A stretch of 64,000 nt of DNA from Candidatus Symbiopectobacterium endolongispinus (GCF_018777385.1 NZ_JAFJYB010000008.1:84955-148954); one strand, 5' to 3'. Positions 19,764-27,933 are shown, numbered from the stretch's first letter. Made by a program: numbers and translations. The notes: generated by a model not told the origin, from the letters alone.

Positions 19764-20451
19764 ATACCATAACTTTAGAAGTCAATGGCAATTTTGAACA
19801 AATACAAAAAAATCATTGATTTAATTAAAGTTATAGAGAATGTAGATATCTCGTATCAGGGTATTACAACTACATTGCCAGTGATTAAAGCAAGTGTAAT
19901 GCTTGCTTTATATAATATCATTTAGGTAACGACTACTAAGCTTTTAAAAAATTCACAAAGAGATAATTCAGTCACAAACACCTTATAAAAAGTTAAGTAC
20001 TAAAATAAAAAATCTTGTGATACTTTACTATCACTATCATAAAAACAAGGGTAATAACATTCATGAATCTCTAAATGTTATCCACGATAACATTAACATG
20101 ATAATTAACAAAGATAATTTCAATCTAAGCTATGATGAAATGTCAGAAGTTTATCAGTTGTATAGTGGCAATCTCGATGCCAGAGAAATAAGGAAGATAT
20201 TTACAAAATATGATATAATAATAGCGGAGGGTATTGGACAAAACCTTAAAACAATAAAAGATGTCAGAAATATATTGGCACATGGAGAGCAAGCATTTGA
20301 AGATTATGGTCGAATGATAGTATTAACATCTCTGGAATCACATTTTGCTAATACAAAAGACTTTTTAACGGAGGTTATCAAATCAGTATCAAAATATTTA
20401 GATCGGAAGCAATATAGAGAACAACCACCGCAACAAAGAAGAAGAAAATAA
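19760..20451 (+). pseudogene. HEPN-like nuclease (MAE_28990/MAE_18760 type), decayed
   Basis: The C-terminal 144 residues (20017-20451) are open and carry the HEPN RNase signature RNILAH (Arg-x4-His) within KDVRNILAHGE. The 5' part is recovered by reading across three lesions: start GTG at 19760 (NTITLEVNGNFEQIQK), a +1 slip in the A-run at about 19806-19812, TAG at 19924-19926, and a -1 slip in the A-run near 19945-19950 (LLKKIHKEI). HEPN proteins of this family are commonly found beside DUF262 proteins and are thought to act as RNase effectors (family knowledge plus inference). Confidence 0.72.
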
Positions 20452-20497
20452 TTAAGTTTTATTACTCACAGCTAAAAACTGAAATAAATATTCTGAC

Positions 20498-20520
20498 AGC
20501 CCCTTCTCTGGGGCTAATTT
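20498..20520 (+). terminator. Terminator after the DUF262-HEPN pair
   Basis: AGCCCC-TTCTCT-GGGGCT stem followed by AATTTT. It lies between the HEPN gene and the convergent mob operon. The rest of 20,452-20,677 holds no gene I can support. Confidence 0.5.
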
Positions 20521-20677
20521 TCAAGTCATTTAAAATTCCTTAAGTTTGAATTCATAACACTCCCCAGTTGCAGAATAGTTGTTTTTAGAGTTTCTTTTTT
20601 ATATATTCTTTTAACTTCGATTTAAATTTATTTTCAGAATCAACCATATACGATGGTTTTTTTCTTTATTTCTTCTT

Positions 20678-21976
20678 TTATAGCTTTCTCTTTATTCCTT
20701 GGCTGAATAATAGGTTTTTTATACCTAAACGTTTTCTTATCTCTTCGATTTTAGCTGCTCTACTATTAAAACGACTACCGCTTTCGAGTCTAAATTTATT
20801 TGTGACTGAGTTTGCTGTTTCTGCATGATCAAGTATCCTACTGATAGAACTGCCACTAAATGTATTGCTCCTACTATTGAAGCCACTTTTATTATAATTT
20901 TTGATTGATTTTTTATTGTATTGTTTTTTAACTCTGTTGAGTATTTGTGCAGCTTTTTGTGTTGTTCTTCCAGTTTTTTTGTTTGTTGGTTTATTATATT
21001 TTTTGCTGGGTTTAAAGCTGTTGTTGTTTCTAATGAGTTGTTCACCCTTGTTAGTGTCTGCTGTGTCTGATTTAATGCGGTGCTGACTGATTCCGATAAT
21101 ATCATCATCGATTCTGTCAACGGCTCTACCGTCATTGATATTTGGTTCAATAAATGATCGTTCAATACTATTTGGTTCATTATCTTTTCTTGCTGAGAAG
21201 CTTCTAACGAGTTCATTATCTCTATTTTTGTCATATTTCACCTTGCGTTTAATAGTGTTCCAACTAAATTTCTTCCCCAACTGAGAGCCTTTAAATGCCA
21301 CATCTCCCACACTGAAAGAACAACCCGCTACGTTGCCAGTGCTGGCAACATTCAACCTTGGTTCAATGCCTACGGCCTGCAGACGTTCTACGAACGTCCC
21401 TAAGTCTGGTTTTCCTACCATAGTGGCTTGTAGTGCCTTCTGTAGCACGATGCGAGCCGGTTTCTCACCTGTTCTCAGGGCTTGCTCGATCTCGTTCTTG
21501 GTTGGTGTTGATACCTCTGATTTTTGACCTTTAAGCCCCCTGTGTAATGGTTAAGCCGTGCTTTAACTCTAAACGTTCACAAGCTGATATTGTTTTTAAT
21601 AAATCGTGTTGACCATACCAGACTGAACCATCAAGGCCGATCCTGTTTGCTACTATATGAATATGGTCTTTTTCTGTATCTTTATGACGCACACAAATAC
21701 ATTGATGTTTTTCTATATCGATATTCATTTCTTTCAAATAGTCTTTTGCTATATCTTCCCATTATTCATCTGTAATATTTTCATTTTGGGGTAAAGATAA
21801 AAAAGCGTGAAAAACAGGTTTTTTATATCTTGCCTAAATTTACCAACGGACTTAAATTCATCAGTCAAATCAATAACATTATTAAAATCACTTGCCATAT
21901 TGCTATATATGAAATCGTGATCATATTTTAAAATATACTTAACTCTGTTTTTAAATGATTTGCTGTGCTTGCCCAC
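20678..21976 (-). pseudogene. mobA: MobA-type plasmid relaxase, broken
   Basis: Relaxase of the Mob-Pre/PF03432 kind that nicks oriT and leads conjugative mobilisation. Pieces in order: 21976-21840, ending SVGKFRQDIK, then a 1-bp loss in an A-run near 21826-21832, a TAA near 21764-21766, then KHQCICVRHKDTEKDHIHIVANRIG carrying the HxDxxHxH metal motif, then a 1-bp gain in a G-run near 21537-21541, then the rest to 20678. The C-terminal ~190 residues are Asn/Lys/Ser-rich and of low complexity. A second gene (mobB-like) is nested in another frame, as in ColE1-type mob regions. Operon with mobC upstream (9-bp gap). Confidence 0.85.
20737..21234 (-). CDS. MobB-like protein nested in mobA
   Basis: 165 residues entirely inside the mobA coding span in a different frame. 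A helical, Gln/Asn/Thr-rich coiled-coil-like N-terminal two thirds (repeated LNQTQQTLTRVNNSLETT-type heptads) precedes one strong transmembrane segment (VASIVGAIHLVAVLSVGYLIM, about 132-152). MbeB/MobB proteins of ColE1 plasmids are nested in the relaxase gene in the same way and are membrane-anchored mobilisation factors. The call rests on position, length and topology, not on a motif. Confidence 0.6.
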   Translation of the reverse strand: MTKIEIMNSLEASQQEKIMNQIVLNDHLLNQISMTVEPLTESMMILSESVSTALNQTQQTLTRVNNSLETTTALNPAKNIINQQTKKLEEQHKKLHKYSTELKNNTIKNQSKIIIKVASIVGAIHLVAVLSVGYLIMQKQQTQSQINLDSKAVVVLIVEQLKSKR

Positions 21977-21984
21977 ATTTCATT

Positions 21985-22356
21985 TCATACAGCATATACC
22001 TCACAAGCTTTTAATATTCTTTTCATAAGTTGCTTTATAGCAAAGTTAGTTTCTGAGGCTACCGACTGTTTAAAATCTTCATTGGTATTTAGCTTTTTAG
22101 CAATCTGATTTATATTATTGCCTTGATGCTGTATTTCTCTATATAAAGACTGCTCAAACTCCGGCATTTTTATTTTAACAACGGGTTCAGATTTTAAAAT
22201 CTCTTTTTTAATGTAATAACCTCTCTCAAGGCCGGATGATTCAATCAATGATTTTAAATATTCAAACTCTGCTTTGTTTACTCTAAACTGTATAGATATA
22301 TCCCTGCGTTCTTCTGGATTTAATTCTATACGATCTCTTTTTCTACCTGTATCCAT
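21985..22356 (-). CDS. mobC: MobC-family relaxosome accessory protein
   Basis: 123 residues, basic, with a ribbon-helix-helix-like N-terminus (ISIQFRVNKAEFEYLKSLIESSGL) and the family hallmark QGNNINQIAKKLN near residue 78. MobC proteins bind oriT and help the relaxase nick. Intact while the relaxase it would serve is broken. First clearly recognisable gene of the mob operon; three small unknown genes precede it. Confidence 0.85.
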   Translation of the reverse strand: MDTGRKRDRIELNPEERRDISIQFRVNKAEFEYLKSLIESSGLERGYYIKKEILKSEPVVKIKMPEFEQSLYREIQHQGNNINQIAKKLNTNEDFKQSVASETNFAIKQLMKRILKACEVYAV

Positions 22357-22408
22357 ATTTTTGTCATCCCTCAGTGTAAATGTAATCTCTTATAGCTTTC
22401 ATATAATC

Positions 22409-22606
22409 TTAATCATTGTTATCGATTAATGCTTGTAAAAGGTCATCAGCTTTATTTTCTCTAATATATCTATTAGCAATAAAATAACACAGCCCCTGTT
22501 CTTCGTGGTTAATCTCACTAAAAGGTATATCATTAACTTGTTCGATGTAATAGAAAAAACGTGCTAATATATGAATCTTTAGTTCATAATCCATATTATC
22601 AATCAT
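22409..22606 (-). CDS. Small protein of unknown function (65 aa) in mob operon
   Basis: Acidic, soluble-looking (MDYELKIHILARFFYYIEQVNDIPF). The start ATG overlaps the stop of the preceding 57-aa gene (TAATG) and follows an AGGAG ribosome site, which supports real translation and coupling. I do not recognise a family. Confidence 0.55.
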   Translation of the reverse strand: MIDNMDYELKIHILARFFYYIEQVNDIPFSEINHEEQGLCYFIANRYIRENKADDLLQALIDNND

Positions 22607-22779
22607 TATTGATTACTCCTTTTGTATTTAATCAGTGCTTTTTTATCTATCATTTTTCTAACATCTGATATTGATTGTTTTGCTTCGCTTGAAGAGTTTG
22701 TTTTTCCCATGCAGCTTCTAATCATAAAGCCACCAAGCATTATACAAAGAAGTATCATTGCTACAGATATAAGCATCAT
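22606..22779 (-). CDS. Small membrane protein of unknown function (57 aa)
   Basis: One hydrophobic segment at residues 2-20 followed by a Ser- and Lys-rich tail (SSSEAKQSISDVRKMIDKK). Tandem ATG start at 22774-22779; 2 bp after the preceding gene's stop and TAATG overlap with the next, so part of one translation-coupled operon. Function unknown; a small mobilisation or entry-exclusion-like protein is a guess. Confidence 0.55.
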   Translation of the reverse strand: MMLISVAMILLCIMLGGFMIRSCMGKTNSSSEAKQSISDVRKMIDKKALIKYKRSNQ

Positions 22780-22781
22780 AT

Positions 22782-23147
22782 TTATTGCTTCTTGCCCAAA
22801 AATCTAAACAGTGTATTATAAGCACCCATGGCTGATATATCTTCAAACCATAAGATAATATGTCCAGCTAAAGCAACCTTAGCTCTATTTGATAGATTAT
22901 TTATTAATTCTAATGCTTTGTTTAAATCTTTTATCTCAACATCTCTATTTGCTCCATCTCTTGTCTCACCTAAAAAATAGATACTAGCTTCAAGATAATA
23001 TTTTAAATAATCCAAGTCATAATGTTCATATTTGACAAACTCTTTTTTTGTATCTTCATTACCCAATATAGCTTCAGTTAAAGACTGATAATGTTCAAAT
23101 AAAACCCTCGCATCTATGTTATTTATAAAATCTAACTCATTATTCAT
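22782..23147 (-). CDS. Unknown 121-aa protein, first gene of mob operon
   Basis: Mostly helical, acidic (LDFINNIDARVLFEHYQSLTEAIL ... LSNRAKVALAGHIILWFEDISAMGA). AGGAG ribosome site before the ATG. No recognised domain. Position at the head of the operon, next to a candidate oriT hairpin, suggests a role in mobilisation or regulation, but this is only context. Confidence 0.6.
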   Translation of the reverse strand: MNNELDFINNIDARVLFEHYQSLTEAILGNEDTKKEFVKYEHYDLDYLKYYLEASIYFLGETRDGANRDVEIKDLNKALELINNLSNRAKVALAGHIILWFEDISAMGAYNTLFRFLGKKQ

Positions 23148-23193
23148 TTTAAATACTCCTATAATAATATTAAATGTAAAACTGTATGATTTA

Positions 23194-23223
23194 CCGCTTC
23201 CCCTTGATAGGGGAAATAAGCGG
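23194..23223. repeat. Hairpin upstream of mob operon, candidate oriT element
   Basis: Outer arms CCGCTT/AAGCGG and inner arms CCCC/GGGG around a TTGATA loop, with a 4-nt bulge. It is in the 170-bp stretch between the mob operon and the transposon, which carries no gene. Mob plasmids typically keep oriT with an inverted repeat beside mobC-proximal genes; nick site not identifiable by eye. Confidence 0.4.
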
Positions 23224-23316
23224 AAGGGTAGATCTTTATAAACCTTGTCTCAGTTTCCGAAAAATGAAAAAACAAAGCTGAACTACACTTATATTTAAAT
23301 CAATAACCGATAATAA

Positions 23317-23354
23317 GGGGTCCGCTTGGAAAACGGAAAATATCCCACGCTAAG
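23317..23354 (+). repeat. Tn3 left terminal inverted repeat
   Basis: 38 bp beginning GGGGTCCGCTTGGAAAACGG and ending CACGCTAAG; identical to the right end at 37 of 38 positions. Confidence 0.95.
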
Positions 23355-23362
23355 ACTATTTT

Positions 23363-23931
23363 TTAAACAGTAGGTATTTGCTGTTTTACTTTAACTCTCA
23401 GAATCGTTTGCCGTGCGGTTCTGAATTCCCGGGCAATAGCACTTATACTTACACCAGACTGAATTCGTTCGAGTACCCTTTGTTTTTGTTCTTCATTTAA
23501 CACCGGTGGGCGCCCAAAGCGTTTTCCTGCATCCCGTGCTCTTGCTATCCCCGAATAGGTGCGCTCGAGTAAAAGGTCTCGTTCAAATTCAGCAACCGCT
23601 GAAATCACCTGCATCGTCGGACTGGTCAAATCAACGCCACCCAATGCACCCGAATACCTGATCCGGCCAGTTGCTCCACTGTTTTCCTGATATCCATCGC
23701 ATTACGACCAAGACGATCCAATTTTGTGACAATCAATACATCGCCATTTTCCAGTCGGTCAAGCAACCGGTTAAAACCAGGACGTTCACCGGCCGCTACC
23801 GAACCACTGATTTGTTCTTCGATTATTCGCTGGGGTTTGACGCTAAAACCAGCGGTTTCGATTTCCCGACGTTGATTTTCGGTAGTCTGTTCCAGAGTAG
23901 AGACCCGACAATAGGCAAAAATTCGTGACAT
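23363..23931 (-). pseudogene. tnpR: Tn3 resolvase TnpR (serine recombinase), frameshifted
   Basis: Serine recombinase that resolves transposition cointegrates. N-terminal catalytic part [11 protein letters not shown] carries the active Ser; [13 protein letters not shown] follows. The frame breaks after SGIRVH: the sequence runs GTGCATTGGG where relatives read [13 protein letters not shown], so about 10 bp appear lost between two GCAT copies. A second, in-frame loss removes about four residues of DLTSPAGKMTMQV (here DLTSPTMQV). The C-terminal HTH ([17 protein letters not shown]) is intact in the second frame. Confidence 0.9.
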
Positions 23932-23943
23932 AATGAAATTTTC

Positions 23944-24029
23944 TGTACGAAATGGGTGTAAATATTATAATGCGTATCCGAAATTAATTTCACTGACTTT
24001 CGTACATATTTGTCAGGTAGTGTACGAAA
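23944..24029. promoter_or_regulatory. Transposon res site (resolvase-binding repeats)
   Basis: The 9-mer TGTACGAAA occurs at 23944-23952 and 24021-24029 and inverted at 23998-24006; a degenerate copy TATCCGAAA is at 23975-23983. It lies between the divergent tnpR and tnpA, where Tn3 elements keep res and both promoters. The tnpA deletion junction lies immediately after the last repeat. Confidence 0.7.
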
Positions 24030-26326
24030 CCGACCGGTTAAATGCCATTGAGTCGCTGGCATTGCCTGACGGCATTGCGCTTTCCGTTCACCAGAACCGT
24101 TTACTGAAACTGGCACGCGAAGGCAGGAAAATGAGTAGCCGGGATCTGGCTAAATTCACGGATATCCGCCGTTATGCCTCGCTGGTTTGTATAATATCAG
24201 AGGCCAGGGCCACCCTGACTGACGAAGTTATTGATCTGCACGAGCGTATTCTGGGTAGCCTGTTCAACAGGGCAAAACGCACGCAGGCCGAACGGCTCCA
24301 GCAAACGGGAAAGCTTATTCAGAGCAAGCTGAAGCAGTTCATTACCGTCGGGCAGGCGTTACTTAACGCCAGAGAATCCGGCGAAGATCCCTGGGCCGCA
24401 ATAGAAGACGTCATTCCCTGGCAGGAATTCATCAACAGCGTGGAGGAAACGCGGTTTCTGTCACGTAAGGACAACTTTGACCCGCTTCATCTGATCACTG
24501 AAAAATACAGCACGCTGCGTAAGTATGCCCCCCGGATGCTTTCCGCGTTGCAGTTCAGGGCTGCGCCAGCCGCGATACAGCTTAGTGACGCGCTGGATAC
24601 CGTCAGAGAGATGTATCGGAAACAACTCCGAAAAGTCCCGTCATCCGCGCCAATCGGGTTCATCCCAGAAAGCTGGCGAAAGGTAGTGATCACTCCCTCC
24701 GGTATTGACCGCAAATATTACGAATTTTGCGTACTTAATGAGTTGAAGGGGGCATTACGTTCTGGCGATATCTGGGTAAAGGGATCGCGCCGCTACAGGA
24801 ATTTCGATGACTATCTGATCCCGTCTGACGATTTTGAAAAATCACTCCGGGATAATCAGCTATCCCTTGCCATTCTGACCGATTGCCATGAGTACAACCG
24901 TATGACGCTTCTGGCATCGCGCCTGGAAGAAGTGAATACGATGGCGCTGGCCGGTGATTTGCCTGATGTTGATATATCGGATAAAGGCGTGAAAATTACC
25001 CCGCTGGATAATAGTGTCCCTTCAGCAGCATCCCCTTTTGCCGATCTGGTTTATGGCATGTTGCCTCACCCTAAAATTACTGAAATGCTGGATGAAGTGG
25101 ACGGCTGGACCGGTTTTACCCGCCATTTCACGCATCTTAAAAATAATCACGTCAGACCAAAAGACAGAAAGTTGTTACTGACCACCATCCTGGCCGATGG
25201 CATCAATCTGGGGCTGACAAAAATGGCCGAATCCTGTCCGGGAACAACAAAGTTGTCACTGGAGGGCATTCAGGCCTGGTACATCAGGGATGAAACCTAT
25301 TCAGCCGCGCTGGCTGAGCTGGTTAATGCTCAGAAAAAGCGGCATCTGTCGGCATTCTGGGGCGATGGTACAACGTCGTCGTCTGACGGACAGAACTTTC
25401 TGGTGGGTAGTCACGGGCGTTATGCGGGTCAGGTCAATCTGAAATACGGGCAGGAGCCAGGCGTGCAGATTTACACGCATATATCGGATCAATACAGCCC
25501 GTTTTACACCAAAGTGATCAGTCGTGTGCGTGACTCCACGCATGTACTTGATGGTCTGCTGTATCACGAAAGTGATCTGGAAATTACAGAGCATTACACT
25601 GATACCGCTGGTTTTACGGAGCATGTTTTCGCGCTGATGCATCTGCTTGGATTCGCTTTTGCGCCAAGGATCCGGGATCTTCATGACAAGCGGATTTTTA
25701 TTCATGGAAAGGCTGAGCGATATCCGGGACTTCAATCTGTGATATCCACAACCCAACTGAATCTTAAAGATATTGAGACGCACTGGAATGAGGTACTTCG
25801 CCTCGCAAGCTCGATAAAACAGGGGACAGTTACCGCATCGCTGATGATGAAAAAACTTGCAAGTTATCCTAAACAGAATGGCCTTGTAAAGGCATTGAGG
25901 GAAATCGGACGCATCGAGCGGACACTGTTTATGCTGGACTAGTTCCGAGATCCATCACTGCGCCGACGCGTACAGGCGGGGCTGAATAAAGGTGAAGCCC
26001 GGAATGCGCTTGCACGAGCGGTCTTTATGCACCGGTTGGGGGAGGTCAGAGATCTGGGGCCGGAGAATCAGAACTACTGGGCTAGTGGTTTGACGTTGCT
26101 GACTGCGGTGATCTCCCTGTGGAATACGGTATATATAGAAAGAGCCATAGATTCCCTGAGACGAAAAGGGCTCCCTATTAATGAACAACTTATTTCTCAT
26201 TTGTCCCCGCTGGGATGGGAGCACATCAATCTGAGTGGGGATTACGTTTGGCGGACAAACCTTAAGCTGGGACAGGGTAAATACCGTTCGTTACGCTCAG
26301 TAGATAGTGGTCTGTACAAAAAATAG
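24030..26326 (+). pseudogene. tnpA: Tn3 transposase TnpA, N-terminally deleted with an amber codon
   Basis: DDE transposase of the Tn3 family (normally about 1,000 residues). Homology starts abruptly just after res with DRLNAIESLALPDGIALSVHQNRLLKLAREG, which corresponds to roughly residue 210-220 of relatives, so the N-terminal DNA-binding region is deleted. The rest is collinear: HIRDETYSAALAELVNAQ-like segment, GDGTTSSSDGQNF and LYHESDLEITEHYTDTAGF (catalytic-core segments), interrupted only by TAG at 25940-25942 (Trp in relatives, LDW) and then continuing in frame, [11 protein letters not shown], to TAG at 26324-26326. Confidence 0.93.
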
Positions 26327-26327
26327 G

Positions 26328-26365
26328 CTTAGCGTAGGATATTTTCCGTTTTCCAAGCGGACCCC
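26328..26365 (-). repeat. Tn3 right terminal inverted repeat
   Basis: Reverse complement begins GGGGTCCGCTTGGAAAACGG; the single difference from the left end is C to T at position 30 of the repeat. Confidence 0.95.
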
Positions 26366-26368
26366 TCA

Positions 26369-26908
26369 TTGATCAAGCCATGGGCACTCCTGCGCTTTAA
26401 ACAGGTTCGTTATACCGAAGTAAGCGCGCTCGGTAAGGTCAAAGCACAGTTGGATGCACAACCGGATGGTTTTATACGCAAGCTAGAAGATTGCGGTATC
26501 TGGACGGTGCAACGTTTAATGCTGGCCCATCATCTACAGTTGAAGTTCACCATGTCCATCAGTACTGGTTCCTCATTGCTCAACACGTTTCAGACGGATC
26601 TGCGTTTCCCGCTAGTGACGGGTCAACGATATCAAGCGCAGTAGGATGATATTGATTCCGATAAGAAAATCATTGTTTCAGCGTTACGCAGTGACTTAGT
26701 GGGATAGGGGAACGCACAGCGTATTGCACCTGAGTTTAGTGGGAAATATTTATTAGTTGAGTGTCATGCAACGAATGAAGGGCAACTGGGTAGCAGTAAC
26801 AAACTAGCCTAGCTGCAAGATCTCAACGTCTTCGTTCCACTCACTCAGCAAGTGGGTGATAAACCTGAAAGTCTGGTTAAACTGGAAAATGTGAGAGTGA
26901 TACGCTAA
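26369..26908 (+). pseudogene. Unrecognised reading frame with three amber codons
   Basis: One frame of 179 codons from the transposon edge to TAA at 26906-26908, interrupted only by TAG at 26642-26644, 26705-26707 and 26810-26812. The translated segments look protein-like (KVKAQLDAQPDGFIRKLEDC; KYLLVECHATNEGQLGSSNKLA; LQDLNVFVPLTQQVGDKPES). The 5' end is probably cut off by the transposon, since the frame is open up to the inverted repeat. A terminator hairpin follows. I do not recognise the family. Confidence 0.6.
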
Positions 26909-26918
26909 TAAGCAAGCA

Positions 26919-26943
26919 GGCTCACCGCTTTAGCGGGTGAGCC
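26919..26943. terminator. Hairpin after the unrecognised pseudogene
   Basis: GGCTCAC and GTGAGCC arms with an inner CCGCTTTAGCGG palindrome; followed by CTTTATG, a weak U-tract. 10 bp after the stop of the upstream frame. The stretch 26,944-27,108 shows no gene. Confidence 0.55.
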
Positions 26944-27108
26944 CTTTATGATCAACTTCCTGTTGATTAACACACGGCAATGTTAGTCATGTACCCTCGG
27001 CGGCGAGAATAATTTCGAACCTACGCTTATCGCTCAGCGCAGGTCTAATCCTCGTTTCTGGCTGGTGCTAACGCCCGCACAGATGATGGGTGATATGCCA
27101 TCCGATGA

Positions 27109-27933
27109 CTATAAACATCCCATTGCTTTCGCTAACGCCCCTTTGCGGGATTTGAGTTTAGCGGCCACGTCCTCCGGTAAAGAAGGCCAGATATTCAGAT
27201 GCGGTTTGGTTTTTGCCTCTATCTCGTTAATAGTGACCTGATAGTGACAGATATTGGCCGCTCGGGGCGCGTATCCTGATCCATGATAAACGCGGCAAAC
27301 TCGCCTGTTTCCAGACGATTGACCGCTCGGGATCTCGACGTCAGGGGCTGCTGGCAGCGTTGCTATCTTGCGCGTAAATAAAGGGCCAGTAACCACGTAA
27401 ACAGGGGGCGAATCAGGGCGACTTGCCAGCAAGCGTTCTTTCAATTCTAAACGGGCCCAAGGGCCTTGGTTTAATGCTGACCTCTGTGGCGTGATATTCG
27501 ACAAATAGTTGAGTGACTGCCAATCGGATGAGCCAGCAAGCCCAGCGAGCGGTGCCTGATGTTCGCGATCGATAGACAGTGCAGCATTTGCACCGGTGTA
27601 GGCGGCTGGGGCTAGCGTGTCTGATTCTGGTAGCACGGGGTCGCGCTTCCAGTTTCGGGTGCCACCACTGGCAATACGGTCAAGGGTGACTTTATAGGCT
27701 ACCCAATTAGCGAACCGGGTATTGCGATTATTGTTTAATGTGTAGGCTTCGAGTATCACTGTTTGTTGGCTTCCCCCCACAGGGCATCCCACCGCACAGT
27801 TATCAATCTCTGGTTCATCTTCCGATACGCCCATCGGTGAAAATGTGTTTGATGCTACCGGCTCAGGCTGCTTTGTTGTGGTACAAGCCGCGAGAAAAAT
27901 GACTGGGAGCAGTCGAAAAAAGGTATATTTCAT
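27109..27933 (-). CDS. NucA-like DNA/RNA non-specific endonuclease, lipoprotein form, probably damaged
   Basis: Close homologue of Serratia marcescens secreted nuclease NucA (NUC family, beta-beta-alpha metal finger), e.g. DNCAVGCPVGGS, AYTLNNN, NYLSNITPQ. The active-site motif DRGH is DREH here (residues 122-125), with the catalytic His125 kept and Gly changed to Glu. Unlike NucA it has a lipobox (LAAC, Cys17) instead of a plain signal peptide. Between IPSG and PRAANICHY about 18 residues are out of frame: the expected NRLETGEFAAFIMDQDT is readable in another frame. The total is seven residues short, fitting a 23-bp loss and a compensating 2-bp gain (ACGCGCCCC). Activity doubtful. Confidence 0.85.
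   Translation of the reverse strand: MKYTFFRLLPVIFLAACTTTKQPEPVASNTFSPMGVSEDEPEIDNCAVGCPVGGSQQTVILEAYTLNNNRNTRFANWVAYKVTLDRIASGGTRNWKRDPVLPESDTLAPAAYTGANAALSIDREHQAPLAGLAGSSDWQSLNYLSNITPQRSALNQGPWARLELKERLLASRPDSPPVYVVTGPLFTRKIATLPAAPDVEIPSGQSSGNRRVCRVYHGSGYAPRAANICHYQVTINEIEAKTKPHLNIWPSLPEDVAAKLKSRKGALAKAMGCL

Larger units (their letters stand above)
23317..26365 (+). mobile_element. Tn3-family transposon (3,049 bp), degraded
   Basis: Bounded by 38-bp terminal inverted repeats and containing tnpR (minus), a res site and tnpA (plus) in the divergent Tn3-subgroup order. No passenger genes. tnpR has a small deletion and frameshift; tnpA has lost about 210 N-terminal codons and has an amber codon. 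The flanking 5-mers differ (AATAA at 23312-23316, TCATT at 26366-26370), so there is no target-site duplication. The element is immobile by itself, though its ends could be used by a transposase in trans. Confidence 0.93.

Noticed and set aside
22622..22807. 61-codon plus-strand frame opposite the 57-aa small membrane gene
   Set aside because: The minus-strand frame has coupled start/stop overlaps and ribosome sites; the plus-strand one has none.
18450..23316. CRISPR array or prophage structural genes in the AT-rich island
   Set aside because: No regularly spaced repeats and no capsid, tail or terminase-like frames were seen.
26369..26908. Recoded amber codon system
   Set aside because: Stops elsewhere in the window include TAA and TGA in genes that are clearly dead, so simple decay is the better explanation.
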